Source: Methanosphaerula subterraneus (lineage in GTDB: Archaea > Halobacteriota > Methanomicrobia > Methanomicrobiales > Methanospirillaceae). Taken from it: 64,000 nt of DNA. Numbering within the stretch: position 1 is the first letter of the stretch; each line of letters opens with the position of its first letter. The stretch is from positions 62,001 to 126,000 of the forward strand of contig NZ_CP170508.1 in assembly GCF_052055875.1 (NCBI RefSeq), in the 5' to 3' direction. This document shows, in pieces, positions 34,083-42,594 of this stretch. The translations under genes were made by a program, and so were the position numbers. A model generated the notes under the pieces. The model made no database searches, was not told where the DNA came from, and saw only the letters and a program-made list of their open reading frames with translations.

Positions 34083-34111
34083 TTTGTCTCCGCTCGCGTG
34101 TGGGGTGCCGG
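34083..34111 (+). repeat. 29-base direct repeat, copy 2
   Basis: Second identical copy of 34022-34050. There is no third full copy, and the intervening 32 bases contain a partial unit (GGGGTGCCG), which argues against a CRISPR array. Confidence 0.7.
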
Positions 34112-34146
34112 TCCCGTGCTCATCGTGGGGGATCTGCCGGCCAGGA

Positions 34147-34182
34147 CTGACTCAGTTATTCACGGAGCTGGCTGCGAGCAGC
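34147..34182 (+). repeat. 36-base direct repeat, left of orphan gene
   Basis: CTGACTCAGTTATTCACGGA followed by a GGCTGCGAGCAGC end; 34 of 36 bases recur at 34656-34691. The two copies bracket the gene at 34234-34659 with a period of 509 bases. Confidence 0.75.
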
Positions 34183-34233
34183 AACAACTTCTATTATCTG
34201 AAGGTGTAGATCAATCAAACGGAGGTTTAAGGC

Positions 34234-34659
34234 ATGAATGGAGATGAGATTGTAAAATATGTAGCCGAAGAAACGCATGTATCGTTTGTTCAATTGGAAC
34301 GGGAGTTCCCCCAGTACTTTGGTGGGACGCAGTGCATTTCGCTGACAGGTCTGGATACTATCATTCTGTGGACGGGTTTCACAGAAGAGGGGTCGGCTCT
34401 CTTCCTTAACCTTGTGAACTCAAAACGCCTGTATTTCCATCCAACCCAGACTCTCTTTGCAGGAAAGCCCGCCGTGTATATGATTGATGGAAAATGCCTG
34501 ATGATGCCTCTCGCAAAACAGGCAAGGCAGTACAAAAAACTCCACTGGTACCCCGTAGTGCTGAATACCTTCCCGTATTCTCCGAAGAAGGTGAAAGCCT
34601 CCGAGGGGCGACTGTTGTCTTCTGGTTGCCGGCCTCGTTGCCCTACTGACCTTGCCTGA
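34234..34659 (+). CDS. Hypothetical protein between direct repeats
   Basis: Unrecognised 141-residue soluble protein with ordinary hydrophobic-core content (SFVQLEREFPQYFGG, LDTIILWTGFTEEG, KLHWYPVVLNTFPYSPKK). A strong GGAGGT precedes the ATG, so it is probably expressed. It is lower in GC than neighbouring core genes. The last ~25 codons run into the right-hand direct repeat and lose protein-like character, so the true C-terminus may have been replaced by repeat DNA. Confidence 0.55.
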   Translation: MNGDEIVKYVAEETHVSFVQLEREFPQYFGGTQCISLTGLDTIILWTGFTEEGSALFLNLVNSKRLYFHPTQTLFAGKPAVYMIDGKCLMMPLAKQARQYKKLHWYPVVLNTFPYSPKKVKASEGRLLSSGCRPRCPTDLA

Positions 34660-34691
34660 CTCAGTTATTCACGGAACGGGCTGCGAGCAGC
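34656..34691 (+). repeat. 36-base direct repeat, right of orphan gene
   Basis: Second copy of the 36-base unit at 34147-34182, overlapping the stop region of the orphan gene. Confidence 0.75.
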
Positions 34692-35075
34692 CAGGACTCC
34701 CGGCTCTTTCGGGTCGTCCTCGCCGTGATGCCGTCCGGGTTGCCGGCTGCCGGTGGGGTCTCGCTGTCTTTGCTGGTGGCGATATGGCCGGAGGCAGCGG
34801 TGGTCAGGTCCTGGATCAAGGAGAAGACGGTGCTGATGGGCTCGCCATCAATCTTAACAACAAGGATGCGTATGAGGGGGTCTCGGTGGAGGACGAGGAG
34901 TACGGGAGGATTCTTTTTTCTGGGACTAGCAGGGTGGGTGTCAACGCTGACCAGTTATCGTTGGCATCGCGGTGAGGCGGAAGGAGCACCGGGGGGTCGA
35001 GTTACTACTTGGATAAACTCTGCTTCCTAGGATGTGCTACTCAACCGAATGAAATCGAGACATTGAATCCTTACA
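34692..35075. other. Degenerate region, no intact gene seen
   Basis: Two overlapping plus-strand frames are open here, but neither resembles a known protein or has a good start; one contains a hydrophobic stretch suggestive of a decayed membrane protein. I see it as gene debris upstream of the SIR2 gene. Confidence 0.3.
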
Positions 35076-36887
35076 ATGGCAATTGATAATTCATCGCTTA
35101 TGTCCGAAATTTTCCCAGCCATTGATCCACTCGCCCCTCTCGCTCTCTCTATTCAGGCAAACCGCCGGGTCTTCGCCCTCTTTCTCGGAAGCGGCCTCTC
35201 CGTATCTGCGGGAATTCCAACAGGTCGGGACGTTGTCCATCTTTTAATCCGAAAACTCGCATGCGCCCGGGGTCAGGAATGCGGTGACGATCCGGAAGCC
35301 TGGTTCAATGCTGAATTCAAAGATGATCCTGATTATTCAAAGTTACTTGAGACCCTCTATCCCTCTGCCTCTGAACGAAGGAATGCACTCAATGATTTAT
35401 TCGAGCCAGGGGAGCTCGATCAGATCCATGGACGAAAACGACCGACCCAAGCGCATCATTCAATCACGCAATTAGTGAAACAGGGGTTCTTTCAGGTGAT
35501 CCTGACAACGAATTTCGATCGTCTCCTCGAGCAAGCCTTCACCGAAGCCAACGTTCCATTCACCATGGTTCGTTCCTCAGAGGAGGCTGAACGCATCGAT
35601 CCCCTTCAACATATCCAAACTCTGATCATCAAAGTCAACGGTGATTACAAAGACCCTGATATCCGGAATACAACCACAGAGGTGAGTGTGTATCCGGCTG
35701 GAATGGAGAAACTACTCAAAAAGGTGTTTACCGAGTATGGTCTGATAATATGCGGTTGGTCATCCACATCAGATATTGGTCTGCGGGGTCTCCTCACGGA
35801 AAATTTGAGCAGATACACCACATATTGGGCAACCCGTGGTGAGATCGCGGAAAAGGCCAGACCAATAGTTATGGCCCGTCAAGGAGTGTTTGTTACCATA
35901 GAGGATGCAAATGTCTTTTTCAGCGATCTTGAGATGAAGGTTGCAGCCCTCGACCGGATGGCTCACATGACTCCACTCACGGCGAGCATGGCGGCGGAGC
36001 AGGTCAAGTTCTATCTTTCCGAAGAGCGATGGGACATTGCACTCAATGATCTTGTTGTACGTGAGACCCGTTCCGTCAGTTCCAGACTCCTATCCATGAA
36101 CGATCTGGAAAAAACTCCAAAGGTAATTACTCTGAATGATTATGGGTTAAGAATTCAGGAATATGATTCAGTTCTTTCCTCGCTAGTCTCCATGGTGGTT
36201 GCAGGTTCCTTTTGGGGCCGGCAAGGACACAATTCCCTATGGGGATCATCCCTTAAAGCAGTCTTAGATACTGTGACGGATTCAGGTACCAATACATGGA
36301 TCCAACTGCAGTGGTATCCTGCGTTGCGGCTTCTCTATGCCAGCGGCATCTCAGCCCTGGCATCGAAGAACTATAATCTGCTCCGGACTCTCCTGGTCGA
36401 TACTAAGGTGTCAGGTTATGGAATTGGGAACGATATTCCGGCAGTCATGAAGCTCTTTCCCTTTAATATTTTAAAATTGGATAATGACGTCGCAAGCCGC
36501 GTTCTCCGCCTCAACTATTCCTCTTCGATGTTTCCGTTGAGTGATAAACTCCGGGAGGATCTCAGTAAAGAGTTCACTGACATCGTGATGCAGGACGCAG
36601 AGTTCCTGTACCTTTTCGATTACTTTGAATACCTCTGTTGTCTCGTGCATGCGGATTACTTCAAGCGACAATCTAACGAAGCCCGGGGCTCATTCAGCTC
36701 ATTTATTCAGCGGTCGAATCGAGGTAATCCTCATAATCCTCTTTTAGGGGTCGAGAACGAAATCAAGCGTGACGGCGCAAACTGGGCACCATTGCAGGCC
36801 GGCTTCTTTGAGGGGTCACTGGAACGGGCGCGGCAGATTAAACACGAGTATGACGAGCGGCTGGTCGAAATACGTAAACGTTATTGA
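35076..36887 (+). CDS. SIR2-domain protein, candidate anti-phage effector
   Basis: A 603-residue protein. N-terminal SIR2-like NAD-binding domain (about 30-290): FLGSGLSVSAGIPTG, VILTTNFDRLLEQAF and KVNGDYKDPDIRNT, where Asn takes the place of the usual catalytic His of the HG motif. Residues 300-603 form a helical domain I do not recognise. Many SIR2-domain proteins of this size act as NAD-depleting effectors in prokaryotic immunity (ThsA, DSR and similar). It lies in the island after tRNA-Arg, at lower GC than core genes. A defence role is inferred from domain and context. Confidence 0.75.
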   Translation: MAIDNSSLMSEIFPAIDPLAPLALSIQANRRVFALFLGSGLSVSAGIPTGRDVVHLLIRKLACARGQECGDDPEAWFNAEFKDDPDYSKLLETLYPSASERRNALNDLFEPGELDQIHGRKRPTQAHHSITQLVKQGFFQVILTTNFDRLLEQAFTEANVPFTMVRSSEEAERIDPLQHIQTLIIKVNGDYKDPDIRNTTTEVSVYPAGMEKLLKKVFTEYGLIICGWSSTSDIGLRGLLTENLSRYTTYWATRGEIAEKARPIVMARQGVFVTIEDANVFFSDLEMKVAALDRMAHMTPLTASMAAEQVKFYLSEERWDIALNDLVVRETRSVSSRLLSMNDLEKTPKVITLNDYGLRIQEYDSVLSSLVSMVVAGSFWGRQGHNSLWGSSLKAVLDTVTDSGTNTWIQLQWYPALRLLYASGISALASKNYNLLRTLLVDTKVSGYGIGNDIPAVMKLFPFNILKLDNDVASRVLRLNYSSSMFPLSDKLREDLSKEFTDIVMQDAEFLYLFDYFEYLCCLVHADYFKRQSNEARGSFSSFIQRSNRGNPHNPLLGVENEIKRDGANWAPLQAGFFEGSLERARQIKHEYDERLVEIRKRY

Positions 36888-36909
36888 TAAGGGACTCTCA
36901 AGGTCTCTC

Positions 36910-37884
36910 TCACTTTCCGGATTCATGATTGTTCGATGCGGATCTCTGGGTTAGCCATTCGTAGTGAGTGCGAGAATTGAAAGCGATTTCTAAATCCGGA
37001 TCTGCGCACTCCCCAAATAATGTCGTTCCAGGTTCCTCGTGATAGTCCGGGTCAATGATAATCTGACTTGACACGTGATCGCTTTTTATTTCTAAATCTG
37101 GGGGGTAATGATAATCCTCGTTTAATCGTCCAACAACGACGAGATATTCTGGGGTTTCCCAGCATGCAAAAAGTTTGATGTGCGCTATTACAACTGAATG
37201 ATCTTGATATAAGGAAATATGATGGACTTCTTTAATCCTTCCAAGAACGGGGGGTGTCAAGCAGCCGACCCACCTGCAGATATCTCCAGTTGTTCCAAGA
37301 ATTGATGAGGGTAGAAAGAGTTCTTCGAAGCTATCGAGACCATAGAAAGCCACTGCAAATCCATGGGCAATCTTCGCGATGAATCGTGCAAAGGAAGTTG
37401 CAACATAGGTCTCTGGATATTCGATAGAAGTGATTCCGGACTGTTGTAAATCCTTGATGTCGGGGCCGGCTACTTTGATTGTCCGCACTGCTATCACATC
37501 TGCCCCATTTTTATATCCTCTCTTATCAACAAAGGCAGGGAGGGGAAATTCAATAATGGATAAAAGTAAGAGCGACGAATCATTCTCTACAGCAACTCTT
37601 TCGCCGTGCTTATTGAACAGATCGGCGTATCGAATCTGGGTGGGCCTTGTTTTTTTATGTCTCGTTGGCATTCCAACTGCTAATCGTGGATTGAGAAATG
37701 GACCCCGGAGAATGTCTCTCTCAAATTGTGAGGTGATCTTCGCACAGGCTAGACAACTTGCAGATTTTAAAACAACAGTGCCGCCCAAACCCAACGGTAC
37801 GATATGCTCATTGGTTAATTTTCCTTGCTCGGTTCCGCAGTAGATACACTTACCAATCTTTGTGTAACGAGGAATATCTGACAT
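36910..37884 (-). CDS. HNH-type nuclease-like protein
   Basis: A 324-residue protein with an N-terminal zinc/HNH module: CIYCG near 13-17, LTNEHIVPLGLGG near 23-35, and SCLACAKIT near 43-51, the classic CxxC...EHI(I/V)P...CxxC pattern of restriction-type HNH proteins. The remaining 270 residues have no family I recognise. Its stop lies 22 bases from the convergent SIR2 gene stop. A DNA-targeting defence role is plausible but unproven. Confidence 0.65.
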   Translation of the reverse strand: MSDIPRYTKIGKCIYCGTEQGKLTNEHIVPLGLGGTVVLKSASCLACAKITSQFERDILRGPFLNPRLAVGMPTRHKKTRPTQIRYADLFNKHGERVAVENDSSLLLLSIIEFPLPAFVDKRGYKNGADVIAVRTIKVAGPDIKDLQQSGITSIEYPETYVATSFARFIAKIAHGFAVAFYGLDSFEELFLPSSILGTTGDICRWVGCLTPPVLGRIKEVHHISLYQDHSVVIAHIKLFACWETPEYLVVVGRLNEDYHYPPDLEIKSDHVSSQIIIDPDYHEEPGTTLFGECADPDLEIAFNSRTHYEWLTQRSASNNHESGK

Positions 37885-37942
37885 GAGTAAAGAAGTGTTT
37901 CACAATTGTAGTAATTTCAGCGAGCCCTGTATTCGTGACTGA

Positions 37943-38266
37943 TCATCTCTCCTTCATTGTCAAATACTTTCTGCCAATCACCCACTCCTCGTTCAGGTTC
38001 ATGAGGATCGCTCCTACAAGTATGAGGAGTGAATCTTCGTTGCAGGTAGTCAAGCCCCTTTCTGCCTCAAACTTCTCAATCAATGATGAAACCCGTTGTC
38101 GTGCCTCTTCGGTCTCCTGTATCTCACGTGTCGTGGTGATATCAAGAATATCCCCTTCTTCTACACCGGGCAACAATTCCCGGGGAAAGAAAATCTTATG
38201 ATTTTCGTCAGGCCGCACTAGGAGGACCGCGGTCTCTCCCTCAAATCTGTCGACTGTCACGTTCAT
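37943..38266 (-). CDS. DUF3006 protein
   Basis: A 107-residue protein whose first 70 residues match the DUF3006 pattern (VTVDRFEGETAVLLVRP, FPRELLPGVEEGDILDI, followed by a charged coiled part). The C-terminal 35 residues are extra. Function unknown. In other genomes these genes commonly sit just after a metallo-beta-lactamase protein with a lamin-tail domain; here only the tail end of such a gene survives, overlapping this start by ATGA. Confidence 0.75.
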   Translation of the reverse strand: MNVTVDRFEGETAVLLVRPDENHKIFFPRELLPGVEEGDILDITTTREIQETEEARQRVSSLIEKFEAERGLTTCNEDSLLILVGAILMNLNEEWVIGRKYLTMKER

Positions 38267-38430
38267 GATCGTCCCCTCCTCTGACTGACGAGCCGGCCCG
38301 AGCCATCATAGAGATAGCCCGTGTCGCCGTCGTCGTTCCAGACGTTCGTACTGGTCCGCTTCAGATCCCCGGATGCGGTGCCTGAGGCGATCGCCACCAA
38401 GCCGGCTCCGTCGATCGAGGTGCCGCTGCC
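38263..38430 (-). pseudogene. 3' remnant of a lamin-tail-domain (LTD) protein gene
   Basis: The last 55 codons read like the end of an LTD domain: LVAIASGTASGDLKRTSTNV then WNDDGDTGYLYDGSGRLVSQ. Upstream of about 38430 the frame stops resembling protein. The stop codon overlaps the DUF3006 start. The missing 5' part would have encoded the secreted metallo-beta-lactamase or nuclease usually paired with DUF3006. A truncated gene is the best explanation. Confidence 0.6.
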
Positions 38431-38525
38431 CCTGGTGGCACAGGTTTCACTCGTTACCGGTGACCCCTCTCTGGCTGAATCCACAGATCGGGGGGTCACA
38501 TGATGGGCATGTTCAAAACGTGACG

Positions 38526-38551
38526 GGTGACAGGTGACAGGCAGTGACACC
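38526..38551 (+). repeat. 26-base inverted repeat, left arm
   Basis: Built from GGTGACA units (GGTGACAGGTGACAGG, then AGTGACACC). It pairs with 38603-38628 with about 2-3 mismatches across a 51-base loop, and could extrude as a cruciform or fold in RNA. Confidence 0.7.
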
Positions 38552-38602
38552 TATTTGGTATACGTCCTTCATGAGAGTACACATGAGAAGTTATCTGAAA
38601 GA

Positions 38603-38628
38603 GGTGTCATCACCTGTCACCTGTCACC
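38603..38628 (-). repeat. 26-base inverted repeat, right arm
   Basis: Reverse-complement partner of 38526-38551. The internal direct GGTGACA repetition resembles iterons or a regulator-binding array; nothing else identifies its role. Confidence 0.7.
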
Positions 38629-39290
38629 AGATGGAGAGGGGGTGCTGATGACTCAAATTGTGATCTCGGCCCTTGAATTCAAATTCTTCTTTCTTTCGCG
38701 TGGTTTTTAGTCTGATCCTTGTGATCGCTCGGCCGCTCGCCCCGAAGAGACTGAACCCGTCCTACCTGGGGGCACGGTGGGCTTTCTACGCTCGGCCGGC
38801 GACCGATTCGCTGATCTGGTGGTGGTCCTGGTCAACGTTCCCACGCTCCGGCCGGCTTCCATTCCGGCTCCGCTTCGCCCGGTCCCGGCTCCGCTACGCT
38901 CCACTCCGCCTCCTCCACTATGCAGACCTGATGGTCGGGCCGCCTGGGTTGGACGCGGTCCCCCTCCGGCATACTCGCCCGCCCTCCTGCTGAAGGACCT
39001 CAGCCCGCCTGCCGGCAGGACGTCCGGCTTCCGGTCGTCGGGCAGCGGGACCGCCCAACCGCCTCCAGCCGGCTGGGTTCATTGGGTCCTCTTCCGCTCG
39101 GCTCCTTCGTCGCCAGCACCAATACTGGGGGCTCTCTCGAGGCTTATCTGATCCCCGGGAATCGAAGATTGCCAGGCGGTTTGTACCTGTAAAATGGTAT
39201 TTTTAGATAGTGAAAGGAGACCCAGAAAAATTTGAATGGAAATGGTTAATATGAGAGTCATCAATTGAGAGATATTCAGGGTGGTTCTGA
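38629..39290. other. GC-rich non-coding region
   Basis: About 660 bases with no recognisable gene. Frames here are open only because of GC skew and repeated CCGGCTCC-like words. The AT-rich stretch at 39180-39290 probably holds the promoter of the NHL-repeat gene. Confidence 0.4.
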
Positions 39291-41353
39291 ATGAGATCTT
39301 CATATTTTTTGTATATATTCTGTGTCCTGTTGCTCCTCTGTAGCAGCGTTCAGGTTGTGATGGCGGGGGAAGTGTATAAGTTTGTCACGAATTGGGGAGA
39401 GCAAAACTCCTTTGATCCCTATGGGATTGCGGTGGACTGGGCTGACAATCTATACGTTGTTGATTCGAAATACAACCAGATCCAGAAATTCACGTCGACT
39501 GGCACATCCATAACGAAATGGGGCACTCGTGGCTCGGGAGATGGGCAGTTCTACAATCCCAAAGGTGTCGCAGTGGACAGCGCCGGTAACGTATACATCG
39601 CCGACACCGACAACAACCGGATCCAGATGTTCGATTCATCCGGTACATTTATCACGAAATGGGGCACCGAAGGCTCGGGAGACGGGCAGTTCAGCTATCC
39701 ACGTGGCATCGCAGTGGACAGCGCCGGGAACGTCTACGTCGCCGATTCAGGCAACAACCGGATCCAAAAATTTACGTCAACTGGTACCTTCGTCACCCAA
39801 TGGGGGGAGGGGGGGGGTTCCGCAGCCCCCTAGGCATCGCGGTCGATAGTGCGGGTAACGTGTATGTCACCGATTCGGGGTATTGCCGAGTCCAAAAGTT
39901 TACATCAACTGGTACTTTCATCACAAATTGGGGCAGTTTTGGCTCGGAAGACGGGCAGTTCTGGGTCGATTCCAATGTCGCTGGTGTCTACGGCATCGCG
40001 GTCGATGGCGCGGGCAACGTCTACGTCGCCGATTATTGCAATAACCGCGTCCAGAAATTCACGTCGTCGGGTGACTTCGTCACATTGTGGGGCGCCTGGG
40101 GCTCTGATTATGGACTGTTCAGGAACCCCGTTGGCATCGCGGTTGACAGCGCGGGCAACGTCTACGTTACCGATCCGAACGATTGTAGGGTCAAGAAGTT
40201 TTCGAAGGGTAATACATTGCCATACTCCGAGATAATCACCACCGGTTTTAACCCGGTCTGCATTGCGGTCGATAACACGGCGGGCTACGTTTATGCTATT
40301 GACACAGGTCTCAACACCGTTACCCTATATAGAAATAACACTGTCTACAAGTTCACGTCGAACGGCACCTTCGTCACAAAGTGGGGGACCTTCGGTTTCG
40401 ACGATGGAGAGTTCTGTATAATCAGAGGAATAGCAGTCGATAGCGCGGGCTACGTTTACGTGACTGACTCATCACCACCTGGGAATTTCGATCCAAATGA
40501 CATGGCAGAACGTGTCCAGAAGTTCACATCAGACGGCACTTTTGTAACGAAATGGGGCACTCGTGGCTCGGGAGATGGGCAATTCTACACTCTCACGGGG
40601 ATTACGGTCGATAGCGCCGGCAACGTCTATATCACCGACAGGAATAACGAGCGGATCCAGAAGTTCACGTCGAACGGGACGTTCGTCACGAAGTGGGGAA
40701 CTATGGGCTCCGAGGATTACCTGTCATACTTTCCCCAAGACATCGCGGTCGACAGTGTGGGCAACGTCTACGTTACCGGCTACAGCTCAAACTACTATTT
40801 AAAAGACCGTGTCCGGAAGTTCACATCGACCGGCGCCTTCATCACTGAATGGGGCGGTAACGGCGGTGCGGACGGAAAGTTCGTTGATATTGGCGGCATC
40901 GCGGTCGACGGCGTGGACAACGTCTACGTCGCCGATTCAGGCAACAAACGTGTCCAGAAATTCACGTCGTCGGGAACCTATGTCAGCACACTGGATGTGC
41001 CGTACTCCTATCCCCACTATATCACCGTGGATTCAACCGGCAACGTCTATATCTCGGTTTCTGGCCGCATCATGATCTTCACAGGGCAGGGTGGCACTCC
41101 GGCCCCCACCACCACCCCGACAGTCTCACCTGTGAAGCAGGTTCCGGGCGGATCCGCCGTTCCGCACGCCCTCAACAATGACGGGCTCTATAAGGACGTC
41201 AATGGCAACGGGGCCATCGACTTCAATGACGTGGTCCTCTTCTTCAACAATATGGACTGGATCGCCACGAATGAACCGGTCAGTGCATTTGACTTCAACA
41301 AGAACGGCCAGATCGATTTCAATGATGTCGTCATCCTGTTCAACGAGATGTAA
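39291..41353 (+). CDS. NHL-repeat surface protein with dockerin-like tail, frameshifted at a poly-G tract
   Basis: A signal peptide (about 1-25, ending VVMAGE) precedes roughly ten NHL-type repeats (GIAVDSAGNVYVADSGNNR, IQKF, then a T-rich strand and TKWG), a beta-propeller fold. The C-terminus is a dockerin-like pair of calcium loops (DVNGNGAIDFNDVVLFF and DFNKNGQIDFNDVVILF). The frame breaks at 39802-39817 (G6-A-G9): the first frame ends at 39833, and repeats continue in the next frame to 41353. Adding one G would give 687 residues in one frame. It is an extracellular protein; the break is either real (phase variation or decay) or a sequencing error. Confidence 0.75.
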
Positions 41354-41371
41354 GCATTGATGCGGACCCCT

Positions 41372-41389
41372 CCCCTAGATTCCTAGGGG
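41372..41389 (+). terminator. Stem-loop after the NHL-repeat gene
   Basis: CCCCTAG-ATTC-CTAGGGG, a perfect 7-bp stem 19 bases after the stop. There is no T tract, so its role in ending transcription is uncertain. Confidence 0.35.
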
Positions 41390-41465
41390 GAAACCCGGCC
41401 GCCCTGGTCAGTGCAGGATAGAAGGCGGCGGCCTTTATGCCTCGGCAGGTCGGCCGGCCTGAATC

Positions 41466-41496
41466 TGATATACCGCACATCTGCAGGGGTATATCA
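41466..41496. repeat. Perfect 9-bp inverted repeat
   Basis: TGATATACC and GGTATATCA with a 13-base loop in intergenic DNA. It could be an operator or a pair of TATA-like boxes facing opposite ways. Confidence 0.45.
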
Positions 41497-41577
41497 GCAT
41501 CTACCATTACAGGGGAGGGGGGAAGACAGGATCGTAGCACCATCACCAGCATGATCGAAAACGGCCGGTAATCTTAC

Positions 41578-41859
41578 TTCGGGTTCCTGGGTGACTATAC
41601 CCACGACCCGGCCAAGGATACTTTCTCGAGCGTGGAATTGAATGTCGACAGCGTGACGGGTGAAACCTATCAGGCGACGCTCACCCGCAACCAGATCACG
41701 ATCTCAGGATACAGCGATGATTCAATCCTCGCGAACTGTGAAGCCCGGACCGACGGGTTCAACACGACGGTGAATCTGGATGACCCTGCCTCCTGGCCAT
41801 CTCCCCACCCTGGTATTCAACTACAGACATCTCCTCCCTTAACACGCGCCGGGGCATGA
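41578..41859 (+). pseudogene. Fragment of a secreted-protein gene
   Basis: The frame from about 41578 encodes FGFLGDYTHDPAKDTFSS, then VELNVDSVTGETYQATLTRN and QITISGYSDDSIL, a beta-rich, sequon-containing stretch like the end of a surface protein, then low-quality sequence to the stop. A TAA lies just upstream and there is no proper start, so I take it as a remnant. Confidence 0.35.
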
Positions 41860-41903
41860 CCATCAGGTAACCAACTCACACAGAACGGAGGGCCGGCACG
41901 GAA

Positions 41904-41945
41904 CTATCAATAGGGCAGGGGCGGCTATCAATAGGGCAGGGGCGG
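41904..41945 (+). repeat. Tandem 2 x 21-base repeat
   Basis: CTATCAATAGGGCAGGGGCG plus G, repeated twice without spacer in non-coding DNA. Confidence 0.75.
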
Positions 41946-42594
41946 GTGCAGGCACCGGGAATTCCTGTCGACGAGCGTCGTCTCCACGAGCGCGTCGAAG
42001 GGGGTGCCGGCGGTCGCCTCATTGTCTGAAGAATTGCCGGCAAATTTCTGATTATTCCATGATCTGCGGATATCTCCCGGTTCGCCCCGGTTCGAACAGA
42101 AGATGGAGCGCAGATCGGTTTTCTCATTATATTGTTCGCAGATGGGGGGATACCGCAACGATACGTAAGGATCGTGGAAGAATATACGGCTCTGGCGACC
42201 GTTCTCTCTCGACGGGAGGCGATCTGAGGAGATCGCTCCAGGTCTGGCATCCCTTGTCCGGCACCACCTGATGAGGGGCTATCCCGGCTGAAATCGGGGA
42301 TCAGCCGGATATCCCACCGGCTCTGCTCTTCCGATCTCCCGGCCGGCCGGCAGCGGATGAGACCTCTTCGATTCCTCTGATGCAGGGATAGATCGGGAAA
42401 ATTCCTTTAATATTTGCTTTTTCTCGTAAGTAACCGTAAATCGGTCTGACCCAACCTAAAGGAATATATGGAATATAGGTGAATTGTACCTCATTGAAAT
42501 TTGCTAGAGTTGATAATGTCAACCTCGCCCTGGATGTAACACAGAATGTGGCGTCTGGTTCTCATTTTAGGAGAAGGTTTTCAAGGTGTACTAC
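41946..42594. other. Intergenic region upstream of large surface protein
   Basis: No intact gene. A minus-strand frame at 41928-42158 may be debris. An imperfect hairpin (ATCCCGGCTGA/TCAGCCGGAT) lies at 42281-42310. AT-rich sequence at 42405-42500, including GGAATATATGGAATATAGG, is the likely promoter of the gene at 42595. Confidence 0.35.

Noticed and set aside
34022..34111. CRISPR mini-array (29-base repeats, 32-base spacer)
   Set aside because: Only two copies, the spacer itself contains part of the unit, there are no leader or repeat-end features, and it lies 27 kb from the orphan cas6.
33920..34123. 67-codon minus-strand frame across the 29-base repeats
   Set aside because: Its apparent internal repetition simply reflects the duplicated DNA; no start signal or known product.
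38777..39151. 124-codon plus-strand frame
   Set aside because: Low-complexity Pro/Arg/Ser composition produced by repeated CCGGCTCC words; no start signal.
41928..42158. Minus-strand frame suspected as transposase debris
   Set aside because: No DDE or HUH motif and no flanking inverted repeats; the resemblance is too vague.
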